Under the pieces are notes generated by a model that did not search any database, was not told the DNA's origin, and saw only the letters and a list, made by a program, of their open reading frames with translations. Source: Anarhynchus alexandrinus (Eukaryota > Chordata > Aves > Charadriiformes > Charadriidae). Taken from it: a stretch of DNA of 64,000 nt. The position numbers and the translations under genes are program-made. Location of the stretch: assembly GCA_008711295.1 (NCBI GenBank), contig VUYV01000003.1, forward strand, positions 4,001,837 to 4,065,836, written 5' to 3'. The stretch's first letter is position 1. Each line of letters starts with the position of its first letter. This document shows, in pieces, positions 51,656 through 62,800 of the stretch.

Positions 51656-54600
51656 CATACAGCCCAAAGGAGCTTTGAATGTCTCTGTCACACTATGCCT
51701 AGCATGGAAATTAAAAACTCTGGCATTAGGATTTGCTGTTCTCCTTCCCCGCGTTTAGTAAAATGGGTGTTGATCATCAGATTTTTACTTGTAGTTTCAC
51801 ACCAGGGAAGTGCTACCTATTTTTCATTATAACTAATTAACTGATTAACAGATTCATGGGAAAAGTTCTTTCCACAATAAAACCAGCCTCCTTAGTGGAT
51901 CTTTTGCCATTGCATAAAAATAAAAATAAATACTTTAAATTTGGTAGCTTAAATTTGGGGTCTGCTGCAGTGAATTGCTTTAGGGATATCTGTAACAGAT
52001 CCTACTCTTGGGCAACCTTAGCACCTGCCACTAATCCTCCAATTTATTTTTATTGTTTCAGTTTTATCTTCCCTGACCTTGGTTCTGTGAGCGTTTACAC
52101 TGCACACTGAAGACACTTATTTTGAATTTACTCCAGTCTTTTTAGAGTAGAGTCCAGCTGCTGGTAATGTGCTGCAAATAATTCCAAAGGCTTCACTGTG
52201 GACACTGACGTTGGGCATGTACCCAAAAAAGAACAGCTGTTCTTGTAACTCAAAAATACAGAAATAGTGATTAGATTCCAACTGAAAACTAAGATTTTTT
52301 TATATGAAAATAGTAGGAAATAAATCCAAACTATTTGCAGTAATTGCTCTCATTTGACTGCTGCTTTTGGAAGCTAGAGTTTTCAACAAGATCCCCAAAT
52401 CATTTTTGTAAAGACATTATTGTATGTGTGGATCTCAGTTTTCTAGCATATTATTAATAGGGAAAGTTTAAGCCGGTAAATATAAATTTAACCTTTTACA
52501 CTGCAGTCTGATTTAGATGGATCCGTAAACCTCCAAGCATGAGTGTTAAACGCGTTAAACAAATTATGTATAATCAGACATGAGCTTATTGAATCCTTAC
52601 TACCAACATCTCATGTAGTTTACCTGCATTGACCTCAATCACACTTTCTTCCAGAGCCTTATTACTTGCATACATTTTGGATATCATTGTAGAAGTCATT
52701 GGTACAAGGTTTAATTTATTCTGTCATCAGCCATGAGTTTGCTATTTTTATTATTTCCGCTAAAGTGTGATTTTTCAAACTACTGTGAAATTCTTCTTAG
52801 CAACCCCTTGAAAACGTCTGTGTTGTTTCACAGAAGTTTTTAACTTAACATTTTAAGCATTTGTCTCTATAGACCAATGCAAGATAAGACAGGTGGATGT
52901 AAGTCAACATCTGAGCTAATGAACTTTGTTCCGAGTCCCATACATGAAGTCCTGCTGAAACTGTATTAAATTAATCTCAAAACCACACTAATGGTGATAT
53001 CCATAGCCTGTAAATTGAAGCTGTCTCACATTAGGCCTGCTCAGTGCCCACAGAGAAGAGAGTTTTGTCTATCTTTGTTCATTGGGACCTCACATGGCAG
53101 CAAAGGAACAGCCCAATACATTCATAACTATGATACTCATATCATAATTATGAGTGACAGCTTCATTCACAAGATGAACTTAAGTACTCTGACAGTTGTT
53201 CAGAGCATCTAAATCTACAGTTAAGTAATTGCTTTTGTTAGGGCATATTCTGAAAATCTGACCAAAGTCCCCTCTGAGTCTTTTGCCCACCCCAAACCTA
53301 CTCACTGAGGGCACAGAGAGAGAAAAAGAGAAAGCCTTGGTGCTGTGCAAGCACTGTTCAGCAACAGCTGAAACACTGGTGTGTTATCAACACTGTTTTA
53401 GCCACAAATCCAAACTCCAGGACTCTAATTAACTCCATCCCAGCGAGACCTAGTACATTTATTAAGAATGTCTGACAAATATATCTTGAGCATACTCATA
53501 GACTGGAATTCATTAGTTTTACTATAAACCTTTACATACTTGTGCTTTTCTTATCATGCCATGCAATCAACCTCAAAATTAAGAATTTAGCAGACTAGGA
53601 ATGTTGATTTTCTCCTCATTTGTATTAACCTTCTATAATCTACGTAATCGTGTCATGTCCTTATAGGTTGCACCCAATGCAATCTATGTGTCTTGATAGA
53701 AGCTAGCCACCATTTGTACACTGCTTTTCAATTTTCATAGTATTCAAAATTAATCATATAAATATTTGAGTACAGTACAAAGAACAGTACAGTAGCTGAT
53801 AGCTGACCTTGTCAGACAGAAAGCTAAAAAATAATTTTACTTCCATCTTCTGAATTGGGGGCTCAGATCAGTCCGCAGCTTCACATTTCAGAACTTACTG
53901 TCATGTCAGAAATTGGCAGAATTGTGAAACCAGGCACTAGATTTTTCAAATAAAACTGAATGGAAACTGGAAGTAATGATCACTTACCAGTGGATGGTGT
54001 TTGGCTTGAGCTTTGTTTGCTGTCATTTGTATTATTACGGAAGCAAAGGGAAAAGTCAATAGTATATAATTACTAATAGGATGGTTTGCTTGTTTTCAAC
54101 TATTGTATTTCCAAAATGTTGTAAAGAGAGCTTGGCTAAAATAGAGGGAACTGCTGTTGAGACAATGAATAGCAAGACTTGCCATTTCTTGTTTTTTCTC
54201 TTTTAGTAAAATAAGCTGATGTTCTAAAAATTCCTCTTTCTGCTCTTCTCTATTCATACCCAGTCTTAATATATCAGGGTTGGGTTGTTTTGTTATTTTT
54301 TTTTCCTTATTCTAATTACATACACATTTTTCACAGGAATCTAAAAAGTAATATTATATGAAATTTTGTAGCCAAAAATACAGTAGCTCCACATGAAGCT
54401 TTTGAAATTCTCTTAGGATAGAGAATCATTTTTTGTTACTTATACTGAACTATATCTTGTGCTTATTTTAATGGGCAATTATATCAAACATATAAATCCT
54501 GACTTATTAGTGTTCACAGTTCCTGTGCAATAAAAGTGCCTTAACTAAATTTTACACTGTTTTATAAAGAGTATTTCTCAGTTGGTGTATTTCAATTTCA

Positions 54601-56900
54601 AGCAAGTCTGGCTCTTGTACTCAATCTGCCATGGTCCTGATAACTCTCTTGGTGCCATAATGCCATGTCCTATAAATCCACAATGGCAAACTAGTTATAG
54701 TAGACAAGATACTGTGTTACTTCTAGGATTTTTATTCTCCTAGCTTGTAAATTCTAAGCTTTCAGATTACAGTCTAATAAAGAATTGAATTTCATTAAAG
54801 TTTAGATTGGTAACTAAATCATGCAGCAGAAACCAAGAAGAAGAAACTCAGGCTGGCTCAAAGAAGCAGAAACTGTAATTAAACTAGGCCTATAGATCAC
54901 ACCAGAAAAAAAAGCAGTGAAAACATTAACAAAAGAAAGGTTATAATAGTGAACATATCAACACAAAGAACAATCTGTTACAAGATTTTATTAGCTAATA
55001 TTAGTAAGTCACTGATCTCTTCCTGAATACTGGATGTTTTTTCACAAATCAGATGCCGAACAAATATTCTAGTACGTCTTTAGTCACTTAAGACTTAAAG
55101 ATTTGTCTTCCTGACTCGCTATGGGCTTTGCTTTGTTACTGGAAATTTTCACAAAAGAATTTACAGAACTTGTTTCTGACTTTTGATACCCTACGATGGT
55201 ATGTAATAGATATTTACAGAACAATTGTTGCATCTAGCAGTAGATTCAATATAAAATTATATATTCCAGTTCAGTCTGAAACATTAAAACCGGAGCAGTC
55301 ATAGCTACTAGTTACCTAGGAAGACCACACTGTTTGTTCCTGATTCCTACTGCATGATATGGGCTGGAGAATTTCTTAAAACTTAGAAACAGAACAAGCT
55401 AAAGGTACATACAGCCTTGATACATTCACAATGACTTAACTAGAAAAATAACATAATTAAAAATACACATATTTTATATAACCAACTCTAGCAAATACTC
55501 CAGACTACTTCTTCACTATCAGTCCTTTTTCATAGACTCATTTCTTTGGGGAGGGGGGAATATTTTACACTTAGTTTAATCCAAGTGCATACCCTCCAAT
55601 TTTGTTAGTTTGAATTGGCATCCCTCACTACTTGAGATGCAATTGCTGGTCAGGTAAATTTGTTTCTTACTTTATTTTCCTAGAGCATAACAAGTTGAGA
55701 TATTTTTCTATGTAGGGCTTCTGACTATTGTTTTTACTTAGAAAACACCTAAAACACTGGCGAACAAAATTGTATGGCCTCAACTCAAACCTGACACATA
55801 TTAGTGTACAGAACAAACAGCAGACAAATTTAAAGGTATTTTCATTTCAATATTTGTAAAAAGATAATTATATCAATTTATGTTGTTAATATTTTTTGAA
55901 CAGTATGCCCATTAATGCAGGAACAGTACATCCAAGGCTTCTGTATTTTGAATCACCTTTTATATTGAAATATTCCAATTCTTATTGCAGGAAGAAGCAG
56001 GGATAGTTCTCATGGTTTGGTTCACCTTTAATATCTGGGAGACAGGGAAAAGAGCATCATGACTTCCCATATCTTACTTTGTTGAATACCCCTGGGTAAG
56101 GAGATGAGTGAAGAACCTGATAAAAGCAATTTTTTTGTGGAGGCATGAAGGCAGGAAGTCATGATGCCTGGGGTCTCCTGAATGTCAGCTATTGGAAGAA
56201 AACTAAAATTAAGATGGCTAAGAACCTTTGCCAGGATGACCAAATTACTAAAGAAAGTCTATCCAGAGGACTTAAACCATTGTGTTTTCATTTCTAACCA
56301 GTGTTACGCGGTTAGGACTGCCTTAAGAAAGTACAAGTAAAATATTGAATATTCTACTAAAATCCACGTTCAACACCCTGTCAAATCAATTTTTCTGTTA
56401 TTTGACAGCTGGAGGAAAACTCAGCTCACTCTCTGCATATTAGCATGAAGAGATTATGAAGTTGGCCAGCTCAGTTTAAAACAAAACCTCACTTAAGAAT
56501 ATGAACATACAATGATTATCGAGTAGAGAATCACTTGCCTTCAAGATAATTCACAATTGTTTTCAACATCTTCAAGAAACTGTCAGCTGGGAAGATCAAT
56601 TATGTTGCTGCTATGAAATTAGATTTTGTTTGGAGCCTACTTCCTGACATGAAGGATTTCAAGATCTTTTTACAGGCACTTTTACAATTAGTGAGAGAGA
56701 GCAAAAGACAAGGTAATAAATAAATGAGAAGCTGTCACGTAAAAAAGCAGAACAACTAATGTCTACTGTGTTCTTTGTTCAGGTTTACTCTAAGCTGTAT
56801 GTGTATGTTTTCACATAAACCCATTCAAGAAAAATACACCTCCATGTCCACAGACGAATGTGAAGGCACAAATGAAGGGCCCTGTGTTGTCCATGGCTTG

Positions 56901-56939
56901 GGGAGAGGGGGGTGTGTGTGTGCTTTTGAGAGGGGGGTG
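56901..56939. repeat. G-rich tract with duplicated GAGAGGGGGGTG
   Basis: GAGAGGGGGGTG occurs at 56903-56914 and again at 56928-56939, separated by a (TG)n stretch. The two G6 runs plus the flanking GGGG could support a G-quadruplex-like fold on the + strand. Confidence 0.8.
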
Positions 56940-57084
56940 CATTGTGATCCGTCATAACCCAGTCCCTTTAGCACCTGTTGTTTTGTCAATACAGACATGA
57001 GCAGTAGCTCAGAGGCAGTAGGGGCCTTACTAAAATTGCAGTAGTTTAAATAAACAGCTTTTAACAAACACGTAAACAGTTTAA

Positions 57085-57543
57085 CTACCCTAGACAACGG
57101 TCACTCACTGAGGAGACCAACTCCGGGGTGGGCAAGTCCACACTGGGGTCGAGGATCGAGGAGGAAAGGGCCACAAAGGGGCTCTTTTTGGGGCTATTCG
57201 AAGCCGGAATAAGCGACATGCTCCTCGTCCTCGTCCTTGTCCTCCTGCTGGGACCGACAGCTCGCAGGCGGGCTGCTAACGTGGCGGGGACAGGGCCAGC
57301 ACCGTACGTGGCAGTTATAAAGGTGCTGTGAAGGGCACTGAGCAGGCGCGCAGCCAGTGGGCAGCACCCGGGAGCACCGCGGAAGGGCGGGCCGACCGAC
57401 TGACCGGGCCAACAGGTGGCACAGAGGGGCGCTGTAAATCTACCCCTTGGTGAGGGAACCACGGTGCCTACCCAGCAGAAGACCATGGCCCCAGTGAGCT
57501 GTGCGGGCACCCGCTCTGATGCCGCTTCGCAGGTGGAGCTCTG
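57085..57543 (+). other. CpG-rich leader, probably CR1 5' UTR and ORF1 start
   Basis: At about 57095 the sequence changes abruptly from AT-rich to GC-rich with many CpGs. It contains a TATAAA at 57316-57321 and an ATG at 57485 in a strong context (gaccATGgcc). That ATG opens a frame beginning MAPVSCAGTRSDAASQVELW, which resembles the start of avian CR1 ORF1 (TRS..ASQ pattern). It leads without a gap into CR1 ORF2 sequence from about 57600. I infer a CR1 5' UTR and ORF1 start joined to ORF2 by an internal deletion that removed most of ORF1 and the endonuclease. Alternatives are an unrelated CpG island or a piece of another transposon. The minus-strand 156-codon frame here is a GC-rich shadow. 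Confidence 0.45.
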
Positions 57544-57589
57544 GTGCAGGTACATGGCCCCGCCAGGCGCAGGGCTGTGGGGTGTGCCC

Positions 57590-58299
57590 TGCTCTACCGC
57601 CTGTGCCAGAAGCTCAGGTGGAAGCAGGGATTTTACAGTATGTGGAAGAAGGGGCTGACTGCTTGGGGCAGGTATAAGAATGCTGTCAGGGTATGCAGGG
57701 AAGAAACAAGCAAAGCCAAGGCAGCCTTGGAATTGAACCTGGCGAGGGATGTCAAAGCCAATAGGAAGGGTTTCTTTAAGTATACTGGAGGCAAAGGGAA
57801 AACTAGGGAAAGTGTGGGCCTGCTGTTGAATGAGACAGGTGCTGTGGTGACAGATGATGTAGAGAAGGTGGAGCTGCTGAATGCTTTCTTTGCTACAGTC
57901 TTCACTGCTTGGGCCAGTCCTCAGGAGTCACAGACTTTGTAGATAACAGAGAAAGTCTGGAGAAAGGAAGACTTTCCCTTGGCTGAAGAGGAACAAGTTA
58001 GAGAACAATTAAGTAAACTGGATACCCACAAGTCCATGGGGCCCGATGGAATGCACCCGCGAGTGCTGAGGGAGCTGGCAGAAGTCATTGCTGGGCCACT
58101 CTCCATCATCTTTGATAGGTCCTGGAGAACAGGTGAGGTGCCTGAGGACTGGAGGAAAGCCATTGTCACTCCAGTCTTCAAAAAGGGCAAGAAGGATGAC
58201 CTGGGAAACTACAGGCTGGTCAGCCTTACCTCCATCCCTGGAAAGAAGATGGAACAGTTTGTTCCGGGTGTCATCTCAAAGCACCTGGAAGAAAAGAAG
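57590..58299 (+). pseudogene. CR1 LINE ORF2, central part before the gap
   Basis: The frame reads FYSMWKKGLTAWGRYKNAV, CREETSKAKAALELNLARDV, GFFKYTGGKGKTRESVG and LLNETGAVVTDDVEKVELLN, typical of the CR1 linker between endonuclease and reverse transcriptase. An in-frame TAG (57940-57942) interrupts it. The same frame then resumes with WRKEDFPLAEEEQVREQLSK, HKSMGPDGMHPRVLRELAEV and VFKKGKKDDLGNYRLVSLTS (the early reverse-transcriptase motifs) and runs into the N gap after EEKK. Only one stop over about 240 codons marks it as the youngest copy in the window. In life ORF2 encodes the endonuclease/reverse transcriptase that copies CR1 RNA at a nicked target. This copy lacks the endonuclease. Confidence 0.95.
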
Positions 58300-58738
58300 N
58301 NNNNNNNNNNNNNNNNNNNNNNNNNNNNNNNNNNNNNNNNNNNNNNNNNNNNNNNNNNNNNNNNNNNNNNNNNNNNNNNNNNNNNNNNNNNNNNNNNNNN
58401 NNNNNNNNNNNNNNNNNNNNNNNNNNNNNNNNNNNNNNNNNNNNNNNNNNNNNNNNNNNNNNNNNNNNNNNNNNNNNNNNNNNNNNNNNNNNNNNNNNNN
58501 NNNNNNNNNNNNNNNNNNNNNNNNNNNNNNNNNNNNNNNNNNNNNNNNNNNNNNNNNNNNNNNNNNNNNNNNNNNNNNNNNNNNNNNNNNNNNNNNNNNN
58601 NNNNNNNNNNNNNNNNNNNNNNNNNNNNNNNNNNNNNNNNNNNNNNNNNNNNNNNNNNNNNNNNNNNNNNNNNNNNNNNNNNNNNNNNNNNNNNNNNNNN
58701 NNNNNNNNNNNNNNNNNNNNNNNNNNNNNNNNNNNNNN
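58300..58738. other. Assembly gap of 439 Ns
   Basis: It interrupts CR1 ORF2. The catalytic part of the reverse transcriptase (including the expected FADD box) and the left end of the LTR are hidden here. Confidence 0.99.
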
Positions 58739-59068
58739 GTAGGCTCTCATCCTTGAAGTCACCTTGAGGAGAGAAAAACAGGAGCGATAGTGACCGTTTC
58801 ACATGAATTGAGAAAAACAAGCCTGAAGGAGTCAGGTGAGCAGGCCTGGAGGAGCCGGACGAGCAGGTGGAAAAACAGAGATTAGATGAACCAATCGGGA
58901 AAGAAACTGAGTCGCATATTCGCCTCGTGCACAGGACTTTTAACCAATCAACTAATGCGTGAACGCATGTAGGGATAGATAAATCGTATATAAGGGACAG
59001 TAGAATACCAATAAAGTGGCTTCTGTATGATTCACGTTGGATCGTGTGAAGTCCAGTTTCTCTCCTCA
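58739..59068 (+). mobile_element. Endogenous retrovirus LTR (right part) inserted in CR1 ORF2
   Basis: This stretch has no CR1 homology yet sits between two collinear CR1 ORF2 parts. It shows an LTR-like layout: CCAAT boxes at 58891 and 58944, TATATAA at 58987-58993, AATAAA at 59010-59015, then about 50 bp ending in CTCCTCA with terminal CA at 59067-59068. Only 16 bp separate TATA box and polyadenylation signal, so the signal would lie in U3 just before the cap site, as in alpharetroviral and related class II avian LTRs. CR1 sequence follows directly, with no primer-binding site, so this is a solo LTR or the 3' LTR of a provirus. Its TG start is in the gap. No viral coding sequence is visible. 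Confidence 0.75.
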
Positions 59069-59825
59069 GGGTACTGCATCTGGGGAGGAATAACCCCATG
59101 CATCAGTACAGGTTAGGGGCTGACCTGCTGGATAGCCGCTCTGTGGAAAGGGATCTGGGAGTCCTGGTGGACAACAGGATGACCATGAGCCAGCAGTGTG
59201 TCCTGGTGGCCAAGAAGGCCATGGGCATCCTGGGGTGCATCAAGAAGAGTGTGCCCAGAAGGTCAAGGGAGGTCATCCTCCCCCTCCACTCTGCCCTGGT
59301 GAGGCCACATCTGGACTATTGTGTCCAGTTCTGGGCTCCCCAGTTCAAGAAAGACAGGGAACTGCTGGAGAAGGTACAGCAAAGGGCCACTAAGATGATT
59401 AGGGGATTGGAGCATCTTTCTTATGAGGAAAGACTGAGGGACTTGGGTCTTTTTAGTCTAGAGAAAAGAAGATTGAGGGGGGATCTTATTAATGCTTATA
59501 AATACTTAAAGGGGGGGTGCCAGGAGGATGGGAACAGTCTTTTTTCAGTGGTGCCCAGTGATAGGACAAGAGGTAACGGGCACAAACTTGAACATAGGAA
59601 GTTCCATCTAAACATGACGGGTGACTTCTTTACTTTGAGGGTGGCAGAGCAGTGGAACAGGCTGTCCAGAGAGGTTGTGGAGTCTCCAACTCTGGAGACG
59701 TTCATAACACACCTGGATGTTGTCTTGTGCAACCTGCTGTAGGTGACTCTGCTCTGGCAGGGCAGTTGGACTAGATGATCTCCAGAGGTCCCTTCCAACT
59801 CTGACCATTCTGTGATTTTTCTGTA
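59069..59825 (+). pseudogene. CR1 LINE ORF2 C-terminus and 3' end, after the LTR
   Basis: The CR1 frame resumes at 59071 with [20 protein letters not shown] and stays open to TAG at 59740-59742. Blocks in order: [101 protein letters not shown] and [12 protein letters not shown]. The 3' UTR carries GACTAGATGATCTCCAGAGG and TCCCTTCCAACTCTGACC, ending in CCATTCTGTGATTTTTCTGT near 59822. No stop or frameshift occurs over about 220 codons, which supports a comparatively recent insertion. It belongs to the same element as 57590-58299. Confidence 0.95.
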
Positions 59826-59829
59826 ATAG

Positions 59830-62800
59830 CACATTTTCCTTTTTTAGTGTGATCTGAAGGGAAAAATGTGTGTTTTAAATTCCTGAAGTACCACATCCAG
59901 TTATACAATTAAGGTTTTGCTGCCCCAAGGACCAGCTGCTAAGTTCTGGCATTGACACGCAATATTAAATTACTATATTCATCATTATTTCATCAACTAT
60001 GTCACCAACTACATAAACATCAACAAAAAAAATAATTCTCATAATGTACTTATTTTACTAAGAACATACTTTATTTCACAGAATTTGTATCCTCTTCCTC
60101 AGTTCATCTCAAGACTTTATATTGAAATGCATTTCAATATACAAATTAGAACTGCTATACTAGTTCTACTCACAGTTTAGCAGAAAACTTACTCTTGTTT
60201 CCTTTTAAGTGAAATAGCCATATTTTCCATTATTCAGCAAAATGCACAGGTTTATTCCCAAAGCAAGCCTTTATTGTATTAAAAATAAAATTATCAAGAA
60301 AGAGTATATTAGGTCCTCTCCATAGATAAAATTCATGCAGTTTAAATCTAAAGCATAAGAAAAAGTTGAAGGTAGGTTTAGAAATAAGTTTTAGTCACTC
60401 TAATTTCCTCTATATTTTAAAGTATATTCAAGCAAAAAAAAAAAAATGCCTTAAAGTAATAAATAAAATAGTAGTCCCCTAAGATTATATCCTAAGCAAG
60501 CAGGTATGAAGAAATGTAGGATATCTGTAGAAGTTATTTGCACTCTTACATGGTGCTATGGGCATGGTTTGTATTATAAAATACTCCAGGCCAATATATG
60601 GGGTTTCAACTTCAGATCCCATGCAGACTTCTAGCATCACTGAATTTCACCAAAGTGATCACAGATCTGGGTTTGAATCACAGCCTGTGTTACAATCTAA
60701 TTTTGCTGTAAGCATCTTTACTTTACCTTGTCCCTATGGTAGCTTCATATTAAATTCAGTATTTACGTTATTGGGAAATAAAAATGAGAAATACAGTCTT
60801 TGCCTTTGAACTGAAAAACATTATTTACCTGAACCGCAGATGCCAATGTAACTTCCACCTCTCAAAATACTTTTTCTGTTTCTTAGTGTACTGGGAAGTG
60901 TTAGTATATTTTTCCCTGTTTTGCAAAGATTTTGCAAAAAATGCAAAATTTTCAGTGCCATTCCTGAAGCATACTTTCATGTGGATGAAGGTAGCATGCT
61001 TTTATGAGTTACAGAAGTTTCCAGACACATAGTTACGTCTGGTATTAAGTAAACCTATGATAATATTGAGCATGCAGTATTTTGTAAATTTAGGGATGGT
61101 CTGCTAGCTAGGCATTAGTAAACTTGTAGTTTACATTAATAAACAACAATTGGAATTGGCTTCAGTGATGATGAAATCATTGTATCTATTGAAAATAACC
61201 AGAGCATTATTTAGGGGTTTTTGTTATAGTAAAGTAGCACAGAGCTGGCACACACCCCCAGTAACATTTTTAAATCAAAATACTGCCATAATAACTAAGA
61301 CCACTAGTTTTAGTTGAACAGTACAACTGGCATATTAAAACCAGTCTCTTCTACTTCAATAATTCCATGTCTTGGGTGAGTCAGACCACTTGTCTAATCA
61401 AGGAAAAAGTATTTACCTGTGTAACAGACAGATACTGCCTCTGTTTTTCTCTGGTTTTATCAAAGTTTTCATTTCATGGATAAGAAGGTTTAATCTGTTC
61501 ACTGCACTGAATACAGAAAATTCAAAACCTAATCCAAATATATTAAAACAGTATGCACAATGGGAAAGGCTCTAACTGTTCTGTCCTCAAAATCTGTCAT
61601 AGCCTTGAAAGAACTTAGAGCTTCATGTGTCCCCAAACTCCAAGCAATCTTGACTGGTCATAATTTATTCCAGCTGCTGCAATTAATATTTTCTTTTGGC
61701 CTGCATTTTTCTTTCATGCACCTCCTGTCCTTCACATTAAAAAAAAAAACAAAACAAAAACAAAACCCACAACAAGGTAGGGAAAGAAACCATGGCATCA
61801 TGCCCACTGAGATCGCACAAGGAGAATACTGAAATGCTGACAAGGCTCTGGATGCTTTAACATGCTGACATCACACTTGCTGATGAAGACAGTTTTAGAA
61901 GACAAAGGAATCATTACAGCATTCACGTGGCAGGTAATCCTTTTCAAGTTTTATAGCATGCATTGCATTGTTTTTTTTCTAGAAAGTCAGTTGAATTTCT
62001 AACAAATTTATGAATCCTTTTTTGATCCCAGTTGCTCAGACCTTACGATTAATTTTGTATTTGTGTAGACTTTCATAGTCTTAAAACCACATGAATATAG
62101 AGCATTAAAACACTTGACATATACTGGTGTAATTCCCCTTACTTTCTCTTTTTTTTTTGAGTAGTTTTATTACATGAGCAAACATTTGAGGCCGTTTTGA
62201 TAACCTATTTTGACTTTTTAAAAGTTATTTAGAACCACACGTTCTTTTTCCCTCAAAGTTATTTAACGGTAAAAAAGGGGCAATATTATTATGTTGGATC
62301 ACAGAACTATTCTAAAATGTATAAGCACATGAACCTGTGAACCCTTATGGAATTTCATTATTGCTCCACATAATGTGAGCATCTTCCCATAGGCTATCTG
62401 TAGGAAAGTTTCTATCACAGGTTTCAATAGAACTTACTCAATTGAGGAAAAAAAGTTGGGTTTGACTTTGTATACAATTTTAGAACTAGAAGAAGTCAAT
62501 GAAAATGTTTATATAATTTTCAAGCAGGTCCAGTATCTCACTCTTAGTGCTACATGTTTCATTCAAATAAGATGTAATAAACACTATTTATAATTGGTAA
62601 TGAAGCACATGCTCTGCCAAAAGGCGCCTTCAGCCTTGAGCTAAAAAGCATGAAAACAGTTTCCTATAGAGCTGGAATTAATTATTTCTTTCAGAAACCA
62701 GATATTTTACTTTTCTTCCTGAAAGAAAATCATAAATATTCCTGGGAAAAGCAATTATTATCATTACCATTAATTTGAATTATTGTTGAATTCTAGGGCA

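Larger units (their letters stand above)
50155..57080. other. AT-rich DNA without recognisable genes
   Basis: No gene supported. It contains alternating purine-pyrimidine DNA at 51163-51207, an ATT/ATTT simple repeat at 51634-51655 and a G-rich duplicated motif at 56901-56939. Confidence 0.7.

Noticed and set aside
57085..57555. 156-codon minus-strand frame
   Set aside because: Arg/Pro/Ser-rich shadow of CpG-rich DNA; the plus strand reading as CR1 leader explains the region better.
58209..59099. 296- and 262-codon frames crossing the gap
   Set aside because: Their length comes from unreadable codons in the N gap; only the flanking CR1 and LTR parts are real sequence.
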